From Endozoicomonas sp965196975 (GTDB lineage: Bacteria; Pseudomonadota; Gammaproteobacteria; Pseudomonadales; Endozoicomonadaceae): 64,000 nt of DNA. The notes beneath the pieces are model-generated. The model saw nothing but the letters and a program-made list of their open reading frames with translations. It had not been told where the DNA came from and made no database searches. Positions 44,168-53,236 of this stretch are shown piece by piece (positions within the stretch are counted from its first letter, which is position 1; every line of letters starts with the position of its first letter). The stretch spans positions 1,798,001 through 1,862,000 of the forward strand of contig NZ_OZ239981.1 in the NCBI RefSeq assembly GCF_965196975.1, in the 5' to 3' direction. Position numbers and translations under genes: made by a program.

Positions 44168-45219
44168 TGCTCCCTCATCATATCTGCCAGCATTAAATAG
44201 CGGTCACTGTCATGGATCCCCTTCAACAAATGATCTGGAATCGACTCCAGCCCATTCATGGCACCCAGGAGAACACCCGTTAAAGCGGCCCTGGCCATAT
44301 TGTTGCCCCCCCCGTTAATCGCAGACAATACACCCTGTTCAAATTGATCCGGGTATCGATGTATCAGGTAATAAGCACAGGGAAGCTGATGAACAAGTTG
44401 GCAATCCATGCCATAGACCTGACTGATATGAAGAGCAGGATCTATATGAACCGTGTCTGTTTGCCAGGCCACCTGCCCATTTCCCGGAGTCAGGAGATTA
44501 TCGTAACGCTGTATGGCAGACATCACCTCAGAACGTTTTGCCATCCCCGTTAAGTAGCCCGGCAATTCTATCAGTGGAATGCTGTTAGCCATGGCTTGAA
44601 CCACCAGGGCAAATACCAGCGTATTCTGTCGTATAAAAGACTCACGATAGAATGTCTGCAGGAGTTTTCCTGCAGCGTTTACCAGCTCAACCGGGTCATC
44701 AATAGCCAGTGCCAGCAGGGAGACAAACTGTGCTCCTTCTGTGGTATCACAACCCGAAGCAATCTGGGGATCACCCCAGTGCAACCCCGTTCGTCGCATC
44801 TTTATCAAATCCACCATCAATTCATCGGTATATCGCCCTGAAAAAGACTCACCGGACAATGGCGCAAAGAAATCATCAAGCCGCTCAAGAAAGTCGGCCA
44901 GTACGAAGCCATCACAACTGGCCAGAGATTCAAGCAGCAATACAATCACCTGACCCGTCTGGGAAAGGTCTCCGGCCCTGACTCCCTGCTCATATCGATA
45001 ATGACTGATGTTGGCAAAACCATGGCTACCATTAACCGCAGGATCCTTATAAGTATCAATCCAGGGGCCATAATCCTGTGCCAGTTGATCGAGGTCATAA
45101 TACCACTGAGTGCCAACACCCAGGGCATCACCAATCAGTAAGCCAGCCACACCACCCTTTACACGACTCAGCTTACCAATGTCTGGAGGATATGATTTGA
45201 TGGTAGGTGTTGATGTCAT
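44164..45219 (-). CDS. ADP-ribosylglycohydrolase-fold protein with altered metal site
   Basis: 351 aa, DraG/ARH/J1-crystallin fold: VKGGVAGLLIGDALGVGTQWYY opens helix 1, and GVRAGDLSQTGQVI (83-90) is where the usual GDxTDDT metal motif sits. The second metal motif, normally GGDxD/N, reads NGGGNNMARAALTGVLLGA (302-320). Key Asp residues are therefore replaced by Gln, Gly and Asn, suggesting a changed or lost hydrolase activity. Coupled to the unknown 43733 gene. Confidence 0.78.
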   Translation of the reverse strand: MTSTPTIKSYPPDIGKLSRVKGGVAGLLIGDALGVGTQWYYDLDQLAQDYGPWIDTYKDPAVNGSHGFANISHYRYEQGVRAGDLSQTGQVIVLLLESLASCDGFVLADFLERLDDFFAPLSGESFSGRYTDELMVDLIKMRRTGLHWGDPQIASGCDTTEGAQFVSLLALAIDDPVELVNAAGKLLQTFYRESFIRQNTLVFALVVQAMANSIPLIELPGYLTGMAKRSEVMSAIQRYDNLLTPGNGQVAWQTDTVHIDPALHISQVYGMDCQLVHQLPCAYYLIHRYPDQFEQGVLSAINGGGNNMARAALTGVLLGAMNGLESIPDHLLKGIHDSDRYLMLADMMREQ

Positions 45220-45422
45220 AGAGCGGCCTCACATAAAACCACATATACCTCATGAACATAGTTGAATTTATAGGCTGTCGCAGGGTATTAGCACCTGTTT
45301 CACACACGAGCATTTGGAACGGCGATCAAGCAGTAGACCTATACGAATATATACGACTGTTTAATTACATTAGTCAGAGTATTGTTAACTAAAGTCCACG
45401 CTATTTATATGAGAATAAGTCC

Positions 45423-45662
45423 ATGGAATCCGTACACGGTCATAATGTACTGAACCTGATCAAGGAACAGGAAGTAGTTCTGAGCAAAGAGGCGCTCCTA
45501 ACCGCTATCTCAGCAGCATTTGGAGAACAAGCACGTTATCACACCTGCTCCGCACGCGAACTGACGGCGGAAGAGCTTGTTGATCAGTTCGTTGATAAAG
45601 GTAAGCTGATCGAAACAGGTGAAGGTATCCAGTACAAAGGGTGCAACTGCCACTGTCATTAA
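45423..45662 (+). CDS. YecH-family metal-binding protein
   Basis: 79 aa, matching E. coli YecH in length and text: MESVHGHNVLNLI at the start, AAFGEQARYHTCSARELTAEELV in the middle. The extreme C-terminus is CNCHCH (residues 74-79), which with His 5/His 7 and Cys 42 offers a metal site. Function in the cell is not established. Followed directly by a strong terminator. Confidence 0.88.
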   Translation: MESVHGHNVLNLIKEQEVVLSKEALLTAISAAFGEQARYHTCSARELTAEELVDQFVDKGKLIETGEGIQYKGCNCHCH

Positions 45663-45689
45663 AAAAAGCCCGTGTACGGGCTTTTTTTT
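45661..45689 (+). terminator. Strong rho-independent terminator of the yecH-like gene
   Basis: AAAAAAAGCCCG / CGGGCTTTTTTTT with a 4-base TGTA loop immediately after the stop codon; works in both directions. Confidence 0.93.
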
Positions 45690-46081
45690 GACTCACACTT
45701 CTTCAAGCTTATTGAACAGAAACAAAAAACCGGTCACAAGAACCGGTTTCAAAATTTTATTGTTGTTGCCTGTCTCATCTTCGTGGCCTTTGTGTCACCT
45801 CCCCCGCGACGTAAAGACCTTTAACTGGAGAAATCCCCCTTCTCTTTTCTCCATCAGGCGTAAGCCATAATACGTATTGTTTTTTTTCGCCATATTGACC
45901 TGCATCAACATTACATCATCTTGACAAAAGCCATTCCTGTTCTTTCACAAAGACTCACTTTCCTCCCCCCCCCTGAGGCACTAGCCGAATAACAACGTCA
46001 TTAACAAAAAACATCATCAAGTGCGAAGACCATGCCGATAACATCTTTTACAAAAAGACAACCAAATTCTCTCGGAATATT
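45690..46081. other. Gene-free region with second terminator
   Basis: No gene recognised. A second hairpin, AAACCGGT (45727-45734) with ACCGGTTT (45742-45749), follows 40 bases after the first and runs into AAAATTTTATT. The word CTTCGTGGCCTTTGTGTC at about 45779-45797 resembles arms of the palindrome at 8671-8731, so a degenerate copy of a repeat family may lie here. Confidence 0.4.
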
Positions 46082-46972
46082 ATGACTATTAATAAGCTCC
46101 CTATCATGATTTTACTGGGCACTGGCTTGTTCACGTTATCAGTAATGAGCAGCTCCAGTGCCATCACATCGGTTTACAAAATTGAAGGTGATCACCAGAC
46201 CAAAGCCTTAAAACTGTCTGATACGAATATTCAACCACCTGTAGCTCGATCAAACCGGGACCTGATTGAGTATGCCCTTCATTATGGAATGCTCGCAGAT
46301 GCCTATCAAAAAAGTGCCCAGGGCATGATTACTGAAGGCTACCGTTATCAGCTTCGCCAACTTTACCTTGCCTGGTTACCCAGAGCACTGGAAATCCCCG
46401 GGCAAACCATTGAACTCGCAAATGAAGCGGCTTTAAGACAATGGCAGGAGTTACTCGACCAGGCAGACTACCCTGATGAACAGAAAAAAAACTGGATCAA
46501 TAGGCTGGGTAGCATGCTAACCACATGGTCTGACAAACACCAAAAGCAGGCATTTTCATTAAACAAAATCAACTCAGTACTGGATGAATTCAATAATAAG
46601 CTTGGAGAATGCAGTCAGTATTTAAACAAACCTGCCAGTCATGATTTAAAACAGAGTGCCTGTCATAGCATGGGTAATATTACCCGTCAGACATTTGAGC
46701 AGCACCTTGACCCTGAACAACTAAGCGCGTCCATGAAAACGACCACGTACCGCTATATTGAGAATATGGAAAAGGTCATAGAGCTTCCCTACTATCAGGC
46801 ATACATTGATAGTCAAACGGCATTTAACACCATCCTTCGTGATCGCCTGGATACTGGCTATACGTATCAGCAGCTGGCTCAAATTCTTCAATTGGCAGGA
46901 ATTGATTACCCGGTTATTTATCAACATATTCGAGACCTTTCTCTGCGCCATCCAGACCGTCATTTTCAGTAA
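46082..46972 (+). CDS. Exported hypothetical protein
   Basis: 296 aa. Hydrophobic N-terminus (PIMILLGTGLFTLSVMSS) ending in SSSAIT suggests a signal peptide or single anchor. The mature part is helical and Gln/Leu-rich without a recognised family; two cysteines (GECSQY, QSACHS) could form a disulfide. It lies upstream of yaeQ, with a perfect hairpin after its stop (46979-47001). Confidence 0.55.
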   Translation: MTINKLPIMILLGTGLFTLSVMSSSSAITSVYKIEGDHQTKALKLSDTNIQPPVARSNRDLIEYALHYGMLADAYQKSAQGMITEGYRYQLRQLYLAWLPRALEIPGQTIELANEAALRQWQELLDQADYPDEQKKNWINRLGSMLTTWSDKHQKQAFSLNKINSVLDEFNNKLGECSQYLNKPASHDLKQSACHSMGNITRQTFEQHLDPEQLSASMKTTTYRYIENMEKVIELPYYQAYIDSQTAFNTILRDRLDTGYTYQQLAQILQLAGIDYPVIYQHIRDLSLRHPDRHFQ

Positions 46973-46978
46973 ACTTCT

Positions 46979-47001
46979 GGCTTTCTGCTTGGCAGAAAGC
47001 C
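46979..47001 (+). terminator. Hairpin after the exported hypothetical gene
   Basis: GGCTTTCTGC / GCAGAAAGCC with a 3-base loop, a perfect 10-bp stem a few bases after the stop codon. No T-tract, so termination strength is uncertain. Confidence 0.5.
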
Positions 47002-47044
47002 ACTGCTTCAGGTTACACTTCGCTATTTAGTCGAGCTGATATTA

Positions 47045-47587
47045 ATGGCCCTGAAAGCAACCATCTATAAAGCTGCTGTCAATATTGCAGATATGAACCG
47101 TCATTATTATGCCGACCATGACTTGACCATTGCCCGCCACCCATCAGAAAACGATGAGCGGGCAATGTTGAGGCTGCTGACATGGACACTTCACGCATCT
47201 GATAACCTGACCTTCACCCGTGGGATCAGTACAGATGATGAGCCGGACATCTGGCAGAAAAGCCTCAGTGGCGATATTGAAACCTGGATAGAGCTTGGGC
47301 AACCCGATGAAAAGCGACTCAGAAAAGCATGTGGCCGATCCAGGCAGGTGTTTATCTATAACTATGGAGGCCGTAGTTCAGATATCTGGTGGCAGCAGTA
47401 CCAGGACAAAGTAAAGCGGTTTGATAACCTGCATATTTATCGAATTCCTGCAGAAGCTAATGAACTCGCCCGGCAGATTGACAAAAACATGAAGCTTCAC
47501 TGCATCATACAGGATCAGCAGGTCACCATGGGCAATGATACTGAAAGCATGACAATCGAGATCGCACAACGATTTCCTGATCATTGA
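47045..47587 (+). CDS. YaeQ family protein
   Basis: 180 aa. Clear YaeQ signatures: MALKATIYKAAVNIADMNRHYY at the start, TIARHPSENDERAMLRLL, ETWIELGQPDEKRLRKACGR and QVFIYNYGGRSSDIWW. The fold is PD-(D/E)XK-nuclease-like and the protein has been linked to suppression of RfaH loss, but its biochemical role is unresolved. Confidence 0.92.
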   Translation: MALKATIYKAAVNIADMNRHYYADHDLTIARHPSENDERAMLRLLTWTLHASDNLTFTRGISTDDEPDIWQKSLSGDIETWIELGQPDEKRLRKACGRSRQVFIYNYGGRSSDIWWQQYQDKVKRFDNLHIYRIPAEANELARQIDKNMKLHCIIQDQQVTMGNDTESMTIEIAQRFPDH

Positions 47588-47688
47588 CGCAGGGTATTCA
47601 CTGGTTAACAACTTGAGTGGCGACTATCTTAAATGATGAATGTCCCTTCCCTATGAAGGGGCTTAAACTCTTGCCCAGTGGATTCATT

Positions 47689-48336
47689 ATGCGTCACAAC
47701 CTCTATGCCTTTCCCCATAAAGGCCTTCGTAACGGCCTGACCAGACTTCTGGCAAATATGGACACAACGGATGCAGAAGATCAGTGTGCAGTTCATGCAT
47801 TAAAAGAACAGGCTTCTGAACTGGCGATTATGGTAAAAAACCACTCTCATTCTGAAAATGAAATACTGATGGTTTCCCTTGCCGAAAAAATGAGTCAGAA
47901 CTTAACGACACAGCGTGACGTTGAAGAACATGAGCAACTGGATAATCAGATTACCATGCTCTCAGAACAGTTATCCGTGTTATCCGAAGCTCCATCCGAG
48001 GAAAAGTTCCAAAGCATCAGGCAACAGGCAAACCTGTTGATCCCCGATCTATTGAAGCACATGCAATTAGAAGAAAACCGTTTTCTACCGTTGTTCTGGC
48101 GGTATTTTTCTGACTCAGAGTTAAACCAGCTTCATGATCAAGTGATGGCCAATATGGAACCTGAACAGATCGTGTTATGGTTTAAGTATATCGTCCCGGC
48201 TCTGACACCCAGCGAAAGAGACAGCTTAATCACACTGTTAAAGGGCAATGCACCATCGGAGTTTTACCAACAACTGATGAGGGTGGCTGAAAAGGAGTTA
48301 AGCTCGAAAGAGTTCGAACATATTAGCACCATCTAA
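47689..48336 (+). CDS. Hemerythrin-like HHE-domain protein
   Basis: 215 aa. Helical bundle with spaced histidines of the HHE cation-binding type: FPHKGLRNGLTRLL (His 10), MVKNHSHSENEILM, EHEQLDNQITML and LKHMQLEENRFLPLFW, which could hold a di-iron centre and bind oxygen or NO. ATG at 47689 begins the family-like MRHNLYAF; the frame runs back to 47617 with another ATG at 47653. Follows yaeQ on the same strand. Confidence 0.75.
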   Translation: MRHNLYAFPHKGLRNGLTRLLANMDTTDAEDQCAVHALKEQASELAIMVKNHSHSENEILMVSLAEKMSQNLTTQRDVEEHEQLDNQITMLSEQLSVLSEAPSEEKFQSIRQQANLLIPDLLKHMQLEENRFLPLFWRYFSDSELNQLHDQVMANMEPEQIVLWFKYIVPALTPSERDSLITLLKGNAPSEFYQQLMRVAEKELSSKEFEHISTI

Positions 48337-48356
48337 GCCATCTCATCTCTAATCAT

Positions 48357-49274
48357 CTAATTCAAAGGTACAATTTCTAACCAGAAAGACGGCTTTACGT
48401 TTGAATTCAGAACGTTCTCATGAGTGCCAATAGATATATTGAAGCGCAATCGTGATTCACTGATCCCCTGCTCCTTTAAATACTGAACAATAGAGTCTTG
48501 CAACGCTTGCATTTTGATCTGCCATGTATCCAGCTCTGCCAGGGTATCGGGTACCGTGCTGTGAATGATAAGCAGTGCATTCATGGATGAATCAGAGTTC
48601 ATGTTTGCTGAAAATGACGTCAGATCAGAGCTCTTTTCAATCTCTGATTTACCGGAAGCAAGTCTCAGGAAACTACTGCCGCTACTCTGTACCGCAGCAC
48701 TTTCCATCTCATAGTCATGAGGCTTAAAGACATCCACCAAAGTATAAATACGGCCATTCCCGCGTCTAACTGCGTAGACTGCATAAAAGATGTTCTGCTT
48801 TTTCCCAATATAAAAAGCCTGTTCTTTATCCTGACCATAGAGCGTTGAGATGTCGAAGATATCATTAGCCCAGAAGTTACTGGCACCACAGGAAAAACTG
48901 CGACATTCGAACAACGTCTCAACACCCTCGGCCCGCAACAGGCTGACATAAAACTCATAGCCCTGGTTACTGCTATGACCGGGAGGCAGAAAGTAGAGGT
49001 GCCTGATCAGGTGCCCATCAAGCCACTTAGCACCGTCAGAGGTAACAACGCCGTTGACCCGCTTCATCCGATGGGTAATTATCGGATGATTCTGGCGACT
49101 CTCATTGACGGAAAGCTCAGTACGGGCATTAGGATACGCTGGAAGTTCCAATGCATTAGTTGAAGGAACAATAACCAGGCAAAGGAAGGCACAGATAATT
49201 TTGTTGGTAGTGGTTAAATAGCGCGATTGAAGAGTCTTCAGTAGACCCATGAAATCTACAGTCACTTTATTCAT
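48357..49274 (-). CDS. DUF4892-family exported protein
   Basis: 305 aa. Hydrophobic segment at about 20-38 (KIICAFLCLVIVPSTNALE) acts as a signal peptide. The mature part follows the DUF4892 pattern: LPAYPNARTELSVNESRQ, GHLIRHLYFLPPGHSS, ETLFECRSFSCGASNFWAND and IYTLVDVFKP. Function unknown; members are found in Pseudomonas and relatives and some resemble OmpA-like associated proteins. Starts possible at 49274 or 49250. Confidence 0.75.
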   Translation of the reverse strand: MNKVTVDFMGLLKTLQSRYLTTTNKIICAFLCLVIVPSTNALELPAYPNARTELSVNESRQNHPIITHRMKRVNGVVTSDGAKWLDGHLIRHLYFLPPGHSSNQGYEFYVSLLRAEGVETLFECRSFSCGASNFWANDIFDISTLYGQDKEQAFYIGKKQNIFYAVYAVRRGNGRIYTLVDVFKPHDYEMESAAVQSSGSSFLRLASGKSEIEKSSDLTSFSANMNSDSSMNALLIIHSTVPDTLAELDTWQIKMQALQDSIVQYLKEQGISESRLRFNISIGTHENVLNSNVKPSFWLEIVPLN

Positions 49275-49315
49275 GAAATACAATCCAAGGCTTCCCCCAT
49301 CGACGCTTCAGACTA

Positions 49316-50173
49316 TCATAATTTTCGGCCTAAAACAGAGTTAACTATATCAGCAATAGCTTCCACCTGATCATCCATATGAAGATGATGATTGCCACTC
49401 ATCGGGTGAAAATGAATATTGGGAAGCTGCTCATGATACTGGGTAATAGCATCACTGATCGCACCACTGTCAACATAGACCATATGGGCAGGACAGGTGA
49501 TCTGTCGGGGAAATGCCAGGGTCTGCTCAAGGGAAAAACGGGTAGGAGACCCCAACTTAAGCCGCGGGTCAGCCGTCCAGATCCAGTCTTCGCCATCCTC
49601 AATAATCGATCGGTCCACCAGCAGCTCCGAGGATTGCCTGGACACTTTGAACTGGCTCATTGCCCTGGCACGAACCGCCTGCTGTTTTGATCGATAGCGG
49701 GTTACTGGCAGCTGATCAGCCGGTGTTCTGCGTTGATTGATATAGTCCACCAGCGCCTTAGGGGCATCTCCCGGGTTCCTTGGCCAGGGGAAAAGCCCAT
49801 CAATCGCCACTAACCCGGTAACCTGATCCTTCAGGACTGAACCCGCTGCCATGGTACTGACCACCCCTCCCATGGAATGACCGAGCAGACCAAACCGTTC
49901 AAGCTTCAGAGACTCCGCAATATAGACCAAATCTTCAACGTAGTGCCAGACATCATAACTGAACCACGCTGGACGGTGTTCAGAAAGACCATGACCGGCC
50001 TGATCCACAGCGATTAACCGTATCCCCTTTAGTTTTGCTGCCATTGGTGTAAAACTTGCCGCATTGTCAAGCCAGCCATGAAGGGCTATCACCGGTTGCC
50101 CCTGAGGGTCCCCCCACTCCACGGCTGCAAATGTCAGATGAGGTGTTTGAATGCTCAGTTCCCTTGGCTGCAT
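49316..50173 (-). CDS. Alpha/beta hydrolase
   Basis: 285 aa cytoplasmic hydrolase. Oxyanion-loop HG in VIALHGWLDNAASF, nucleophile elbow GHSMGG with Ser 100, acid in MVYVDSGA, and a terminal His in SGNHHLHMD. Resembles serine hydrolase-like and haloalkane/epoxide-type relatives; substrate unknown. ATG at 50173 is preceded by AAGGAG at good distance, so a TTG seven codons upstream is rejected. Confidence 0.85.
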   Translation of the reverse strand: MQPRELSIQTPHLTFAAVEWGDPQGQPVIALHGWLDNAASFTPMAAKLKGIRLIAVDQAGHGLSEHRPAWFSYDVWHYVEDLVYIAESLKLERFGLLGHSMGGVVSTMAAGSVLKDQVTGLVAIDGLFPWPRNPGDAPKALVDYINQRRTPADQLPVTRYRSKQQAVRARAMSQFKVSRQSSELLVDRSIIEDGEDWIWTADPRLKLGSPTRFSLEQTLAFPRQITCPAHMVYVDSGAISDAITQYHEQLPNIHFHPMSGNHHLHMDDQVEAIADIVNSVLGRKL

Positions 50174-50388
50174 CGAAGACTCCTTGTAACGCAAAGCAAT
50201 GGCCCATTAAAAACAAGATCGCACACCCGAATCAATACCATGGCCGATCTGATAAAATAGCTGAATACTAACACACAGAAGGGACATGGAAATAAGGGGT
50301 ATCTGGAATGATCAGGAAATTAGAAAACGAAAACAGTTCTTGAAGAGCTGCCCACTTCAAAGACAGGGACAGCTCATGAGTCAGCCAG

Positions 50389-51069
50389 CTACTTTGAGAG
50401 TCGCAGCAGCTCGAGAATACGAATGAACAAGTTGATAATGGCCATATAAAGCAAACCACCAAAATCAATAGCCTGATCCAGCGTATCACCACAATCCTGC
50501 ATATCAGCCCAATGATAGCCAATATAGCCGCACATGCTGATGGCAACAATCCAGTGAAAAAAATTACCACTCTGGCCAAACAGGAGAATCCAGCCAAATT
50601 CAATAACAACTACAGACGAGACAATCACAGCAAGAATCGTGTGAAGGCGCATAAATAATTTTGGTAAAAGGGTTGCGGCTATAATCATTCCAAATGTGGT
50701 CCATGCCGTATACTGAATGGCACGAATCACCTCTTCACCACTAAAGTACCCAAGATAAATATTTAACAGAAAACCGACAGTAGAGGTCATAATGCTATAA
50801 CCAATAAAACTGAAAAGTGGCATTTCGTAATAGAGCATAATTACCACCCCAACCCCGCTCATCACAAAACAGAGAAGCAGAAAGACCCAGAGGTCAAGTG
50901 CTGTCAGCCATTCCGTAGGAAAATACTGTACAATCCAATAGTTGAGTAGAAAGCCCCACATCAGAACAAGACCAACAACCAGATTGAATACCGGCTTGCT
51001 GACCTGTCTATCCTTAAGAAAAATCAGAGTTAGATACTCTGTAAAATCCCTTTTCTGCTCCATTTCCAT
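50389..51069 (-). CDS. Bax inhibitor-1 (YccA/TMBIM)-like membrane protein
   Basis: 226 aa with about seven hydrophobic segments. The order and the ending (HWADMQDCGDTLDQAIDFGG then LYMAIINLFIRILELL) match Bax inhibitor-1 family proteins, whose last helix carries a conserved Asp pair used as a pH sensor in calcium-leak members. E. coli relatives (YccA, YbhL) associate with the FtsH protease. Start placed at ATG 51069 rather than the TTG five codons before it. Confidence 0.75.
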   Translation of the reverse strand: MEMEQKRDFTEYLTLIFLKDRQVSKPVFNLVVGLVLMWGFLLNYWIVQYFPTEWLTALDLWVFLLLCFVMSGVGVVIMLYYEMPLFSFIGYSIMTSTVGFLLNIYLGYFSGEEVIRAIQYTAWTTFGMIIAATLLPKLFMRLHTILAVIVSSVVVIEFGWILLFGQSGNFFHWIVAISMCGYIGYHWADMQDCGDTLDQAIDFGGLLYMAIINLFIRILELLRLSK

Positions 51070-51223
51070 AAGCACCCCAATCAAGACAATATAAACGACA
51101 CATTTTTTTTAAACAATGAGAAATATTACCTTATGTAGAGGCCGAGTGAGGAGTCAGTGTTTTCCTTTAAAAAGGCGGTATAACATCGTATTAAGAGCAG
51201 GCAGCGAATGATTATTCCGAGAG

Positions 51224-52000
51224 CTAATCATCAAGAATGGCAACCGCCCGTGTCCAGCCTGCAGATGCACCACGAATTTTTACCGGAAAACAGGAAACCA
51301 TAAAGCCTTTATCCGGAAGTGCCTCCAGATTATGAAGCTTCTCCAAATGGCAGTAGGCCATATGTCGACCCGCTTTATGGCCTTCCCAGATCAGCGAAGC
51401 ATCTTTTGTTTTCTGGTATTTCTCTGCAGTATGCACAAAAGGGGCATCCCAGCTCCAGGCATCTGTCCCCGTCAGCTTAACCCCTCTCTCAAGCAGGTAC
51501 ATCGTGGCCTCAAGGCCCATCCCACAACCAGAAGCCACATAATCATCCTTACCATACCGACTACCAGCCCGGGTATTGACCACAACAATATCCATTGGCT
51601 GCAATTCATGACCTATTCTGGCTAATTCCTGCTCAACATCTTCAGCCTTCACCACGTATCCATTATCAAAATGGCGAAAATCGAGTTTTACCCCTTGCTG
51701 AAAACACCAGTCCAAAGGTACTTCATCAATGGGTATAGCCCGCTCTCCCTCATTCATTGTGGAATGAAAATGATAAGGAGCATCCAGGTGCGTCCCGTTA
51801 TGGGTAATCAACTCTACTTTCTCAATAGCCCATGCTTCCCCATCCGGCAGGTCTTCCTGTTCCAGCCCCGGGAAAAAAGGGGCTATTTGAGAGAATGTGT
51901 CTTTATGGGACATGTAAGTAATCTTAGGGCCGTATCCCGGGGGATCGGATATCACATCATTTTCCAGATGCATGGAAATATCAATTATCCGTCTTGGCAC
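51224..52000 (-). CDS. Cyclase-family hydrolase (kynurenine-formamidase-like)
   Basis: 258 aa. The metal motif HNGTHLDAPYH (67-77) defines the cyclase/KynB-type family, which hydrolyses amide or ester bonds such as in N-formylkynurenine. GTG at 52000 is chosen since AGGAG lies seven bases before it; the frame stays open to 52057. Next to phenylalanine hydroxylase, so an aromatic-catabolic role is attractive, but tryptophan 2,3-dioxygenase and kynureninase are not in the window. Confidence 0.8.
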   Translation of the reverse strand: MPRRIIDISMHLENDVISDPPGYGPKITYMSHKDTFSQIAPFFPGLEQEDLPDGEAWAIEKVELITHNGTHLDAPYHFHSTMNEGERAIPIDEVPLDWCFQQGVKLDFRHFDNGYVVKAEDVEQELARIGHELQPMDIVVVNTRAGSRYGKDDYVASGCGMGLEATMYLLERGVKLTGTDAWSWDAPFVHTAEKYQKTKDASLIWEGHKAGRHMAYCHLEKLHNLEALPDKGFMVSCFPVKIRGASAGWTRAVAILDD

Positions 52001-52235
52001 AGAAACTCTCCTCAAATCGGTTCTTTTTGAATCTGTATATTTATAGTCAACTAGCACTTAGGCAACTAACGCGCGCCCAACTTTACGCCTCAACACAAAG
52101 ATAATTATCAGTTTCCAGGATCTGATCAACCTTAAAAGTTGGTCCTGATTAACTTATGCCAAGAATAGATATGATTGGATATTATAATTTATTAATGAGC
52201 ACTAATCGTAGTAGGTAAAGAGCTATCATGCTGAG

Positions 52236-52259
52236 TTCTACCACCTTGAAGTGGTAGAA
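52236..52259 (-). terminator. Hairpin after phhA
   Basis: TTCTACCAC / GTGGTAGAA, a perfect 9-bp stem with a 6-base loop just beyond the phhA stop codon. No T-tract follows on the minus strand, so it may be a processing or stability element. Confidence 0.45.
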
Positions 52260-52267
52260 AGCTCATC

Positions 52268-53068
52268 TCACGCAGCACCTTCCTTAGGCTTTGGCTCAAA
52301 CATAGGGGGAAGCAGAGGCATCGTCATAGCCTGATGTACCAGCGCCATAATGTCCATTTCGCAGAGACGATGAAGGACCGTAATATCGTCCAATACATAA
52401 TACAATGGCTGCAAGATATCGATCCGGTAGGGTGTTCTCAGTGCAGTCAGTGGATCAAAGGGTGCTCTGACGGGAATATTACTATCCAATGCATAGGCCG
52501 TTTCACCATAGCTGGAGAGAATGCCACCTCCGTAGATACGCAAGCCCTGTGAGGTATTCAATAAGCCAAACTCAACCGTCATCCAGTAAAGTCTGGCAAG
52601 ATAAACCCGTTCTTCTTTGGTGGCAGCCAATCCAAGCCTGCCATAGGTTTCCGTAAAGTCAGCAAAATCCTGGTTGGTGAGCAAAGGACAGTGGCCAAAT
52701 ATTTCATGAAAAATGTCCGGTTCCTGAAGATAATCCAGCTCTTCTCTAACCCGAATAAAGGTAGCAACAGGGAATTGCTTGTCCGCTAAAAGCTTAAAAA
52801 AACTGTCAAAGGAAATCAGAGCAGGTACTCTGGCAACTCCCCAGCCGGTTTTATCATTAAGAACCCGGTTGATTTCATCCAGCTGGGGGATACGTTCTGA
52901 TGGCATGGAGAGCTCTTCGATACCGCTCATATATTCATCGCATGCCCGGCCTTTCAGTAACTCAATCTGTCGGTGATACAGAATACTCCAGGTTTCGTGC
53001 TCCTCTTCCGTATATTCAATAAAGCCCGACTCATCAGGCTTTCTGGCCTGATATTTGGATGACTTCAT
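52268..53068 (-). CDS. phhA: Phenylalanine 4-monooxygenase
   Basis: 266 aa pterin- and iron-dependent hydroxylase turning phenylalanine into tyrosine. Iron ligands are visible: HEIFGH (His 121, His 126) and the Glu in YWMTVEFG (Glu 166). GFIEYTEEEHETWSILY is the conserved N-terminal start and GGILSSYGETAYAL the pterin-side loop. ATG at 53068 has GGGGAGAG upstream. The pterin-recycling PhhB is not adjacent, unlike in Pseudomonas. Feeds tyrosine to Hpd encoded upstream. Confidence 0.96.
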   Translation of the reverse strand: MKSSKYQARKPDESGFIEYTEEEHETWSILYHRQIELLKGRACDEYMSGIEELSMPSERIPQLDEINRVLNDKTGWGVARVPALISFDSFFKLLADKQFPVATFIRVREELDYLQEPDIFHEIFGHCPLLTNQDFADFTETYGRLGLAATKEERVYLARLYWMTVEFGLLNTSQGLRIYGGGILSSYGETAYALDSNIPVRAPFDPLTALRTPYRIDILQPLYYVLDDITVLHRLCEMDIMALVHQAMTMPLLPPMFEPKPKEGAA

Positions 53069-53236
53069 AAATACTCTCCCCGACCTTGTTGTTGGGGTAA
53101 TGAATTACCGAATTACCCCACACGATTGAAGGTTCATTCCCTGAAAAGCCTATAATAAATATAGGCCATCTGTAGTTACGCCACACCGAATAAAAACATA
53201 AATTATTTTTAAATCAATGCATTACAGTTAGAGTAA

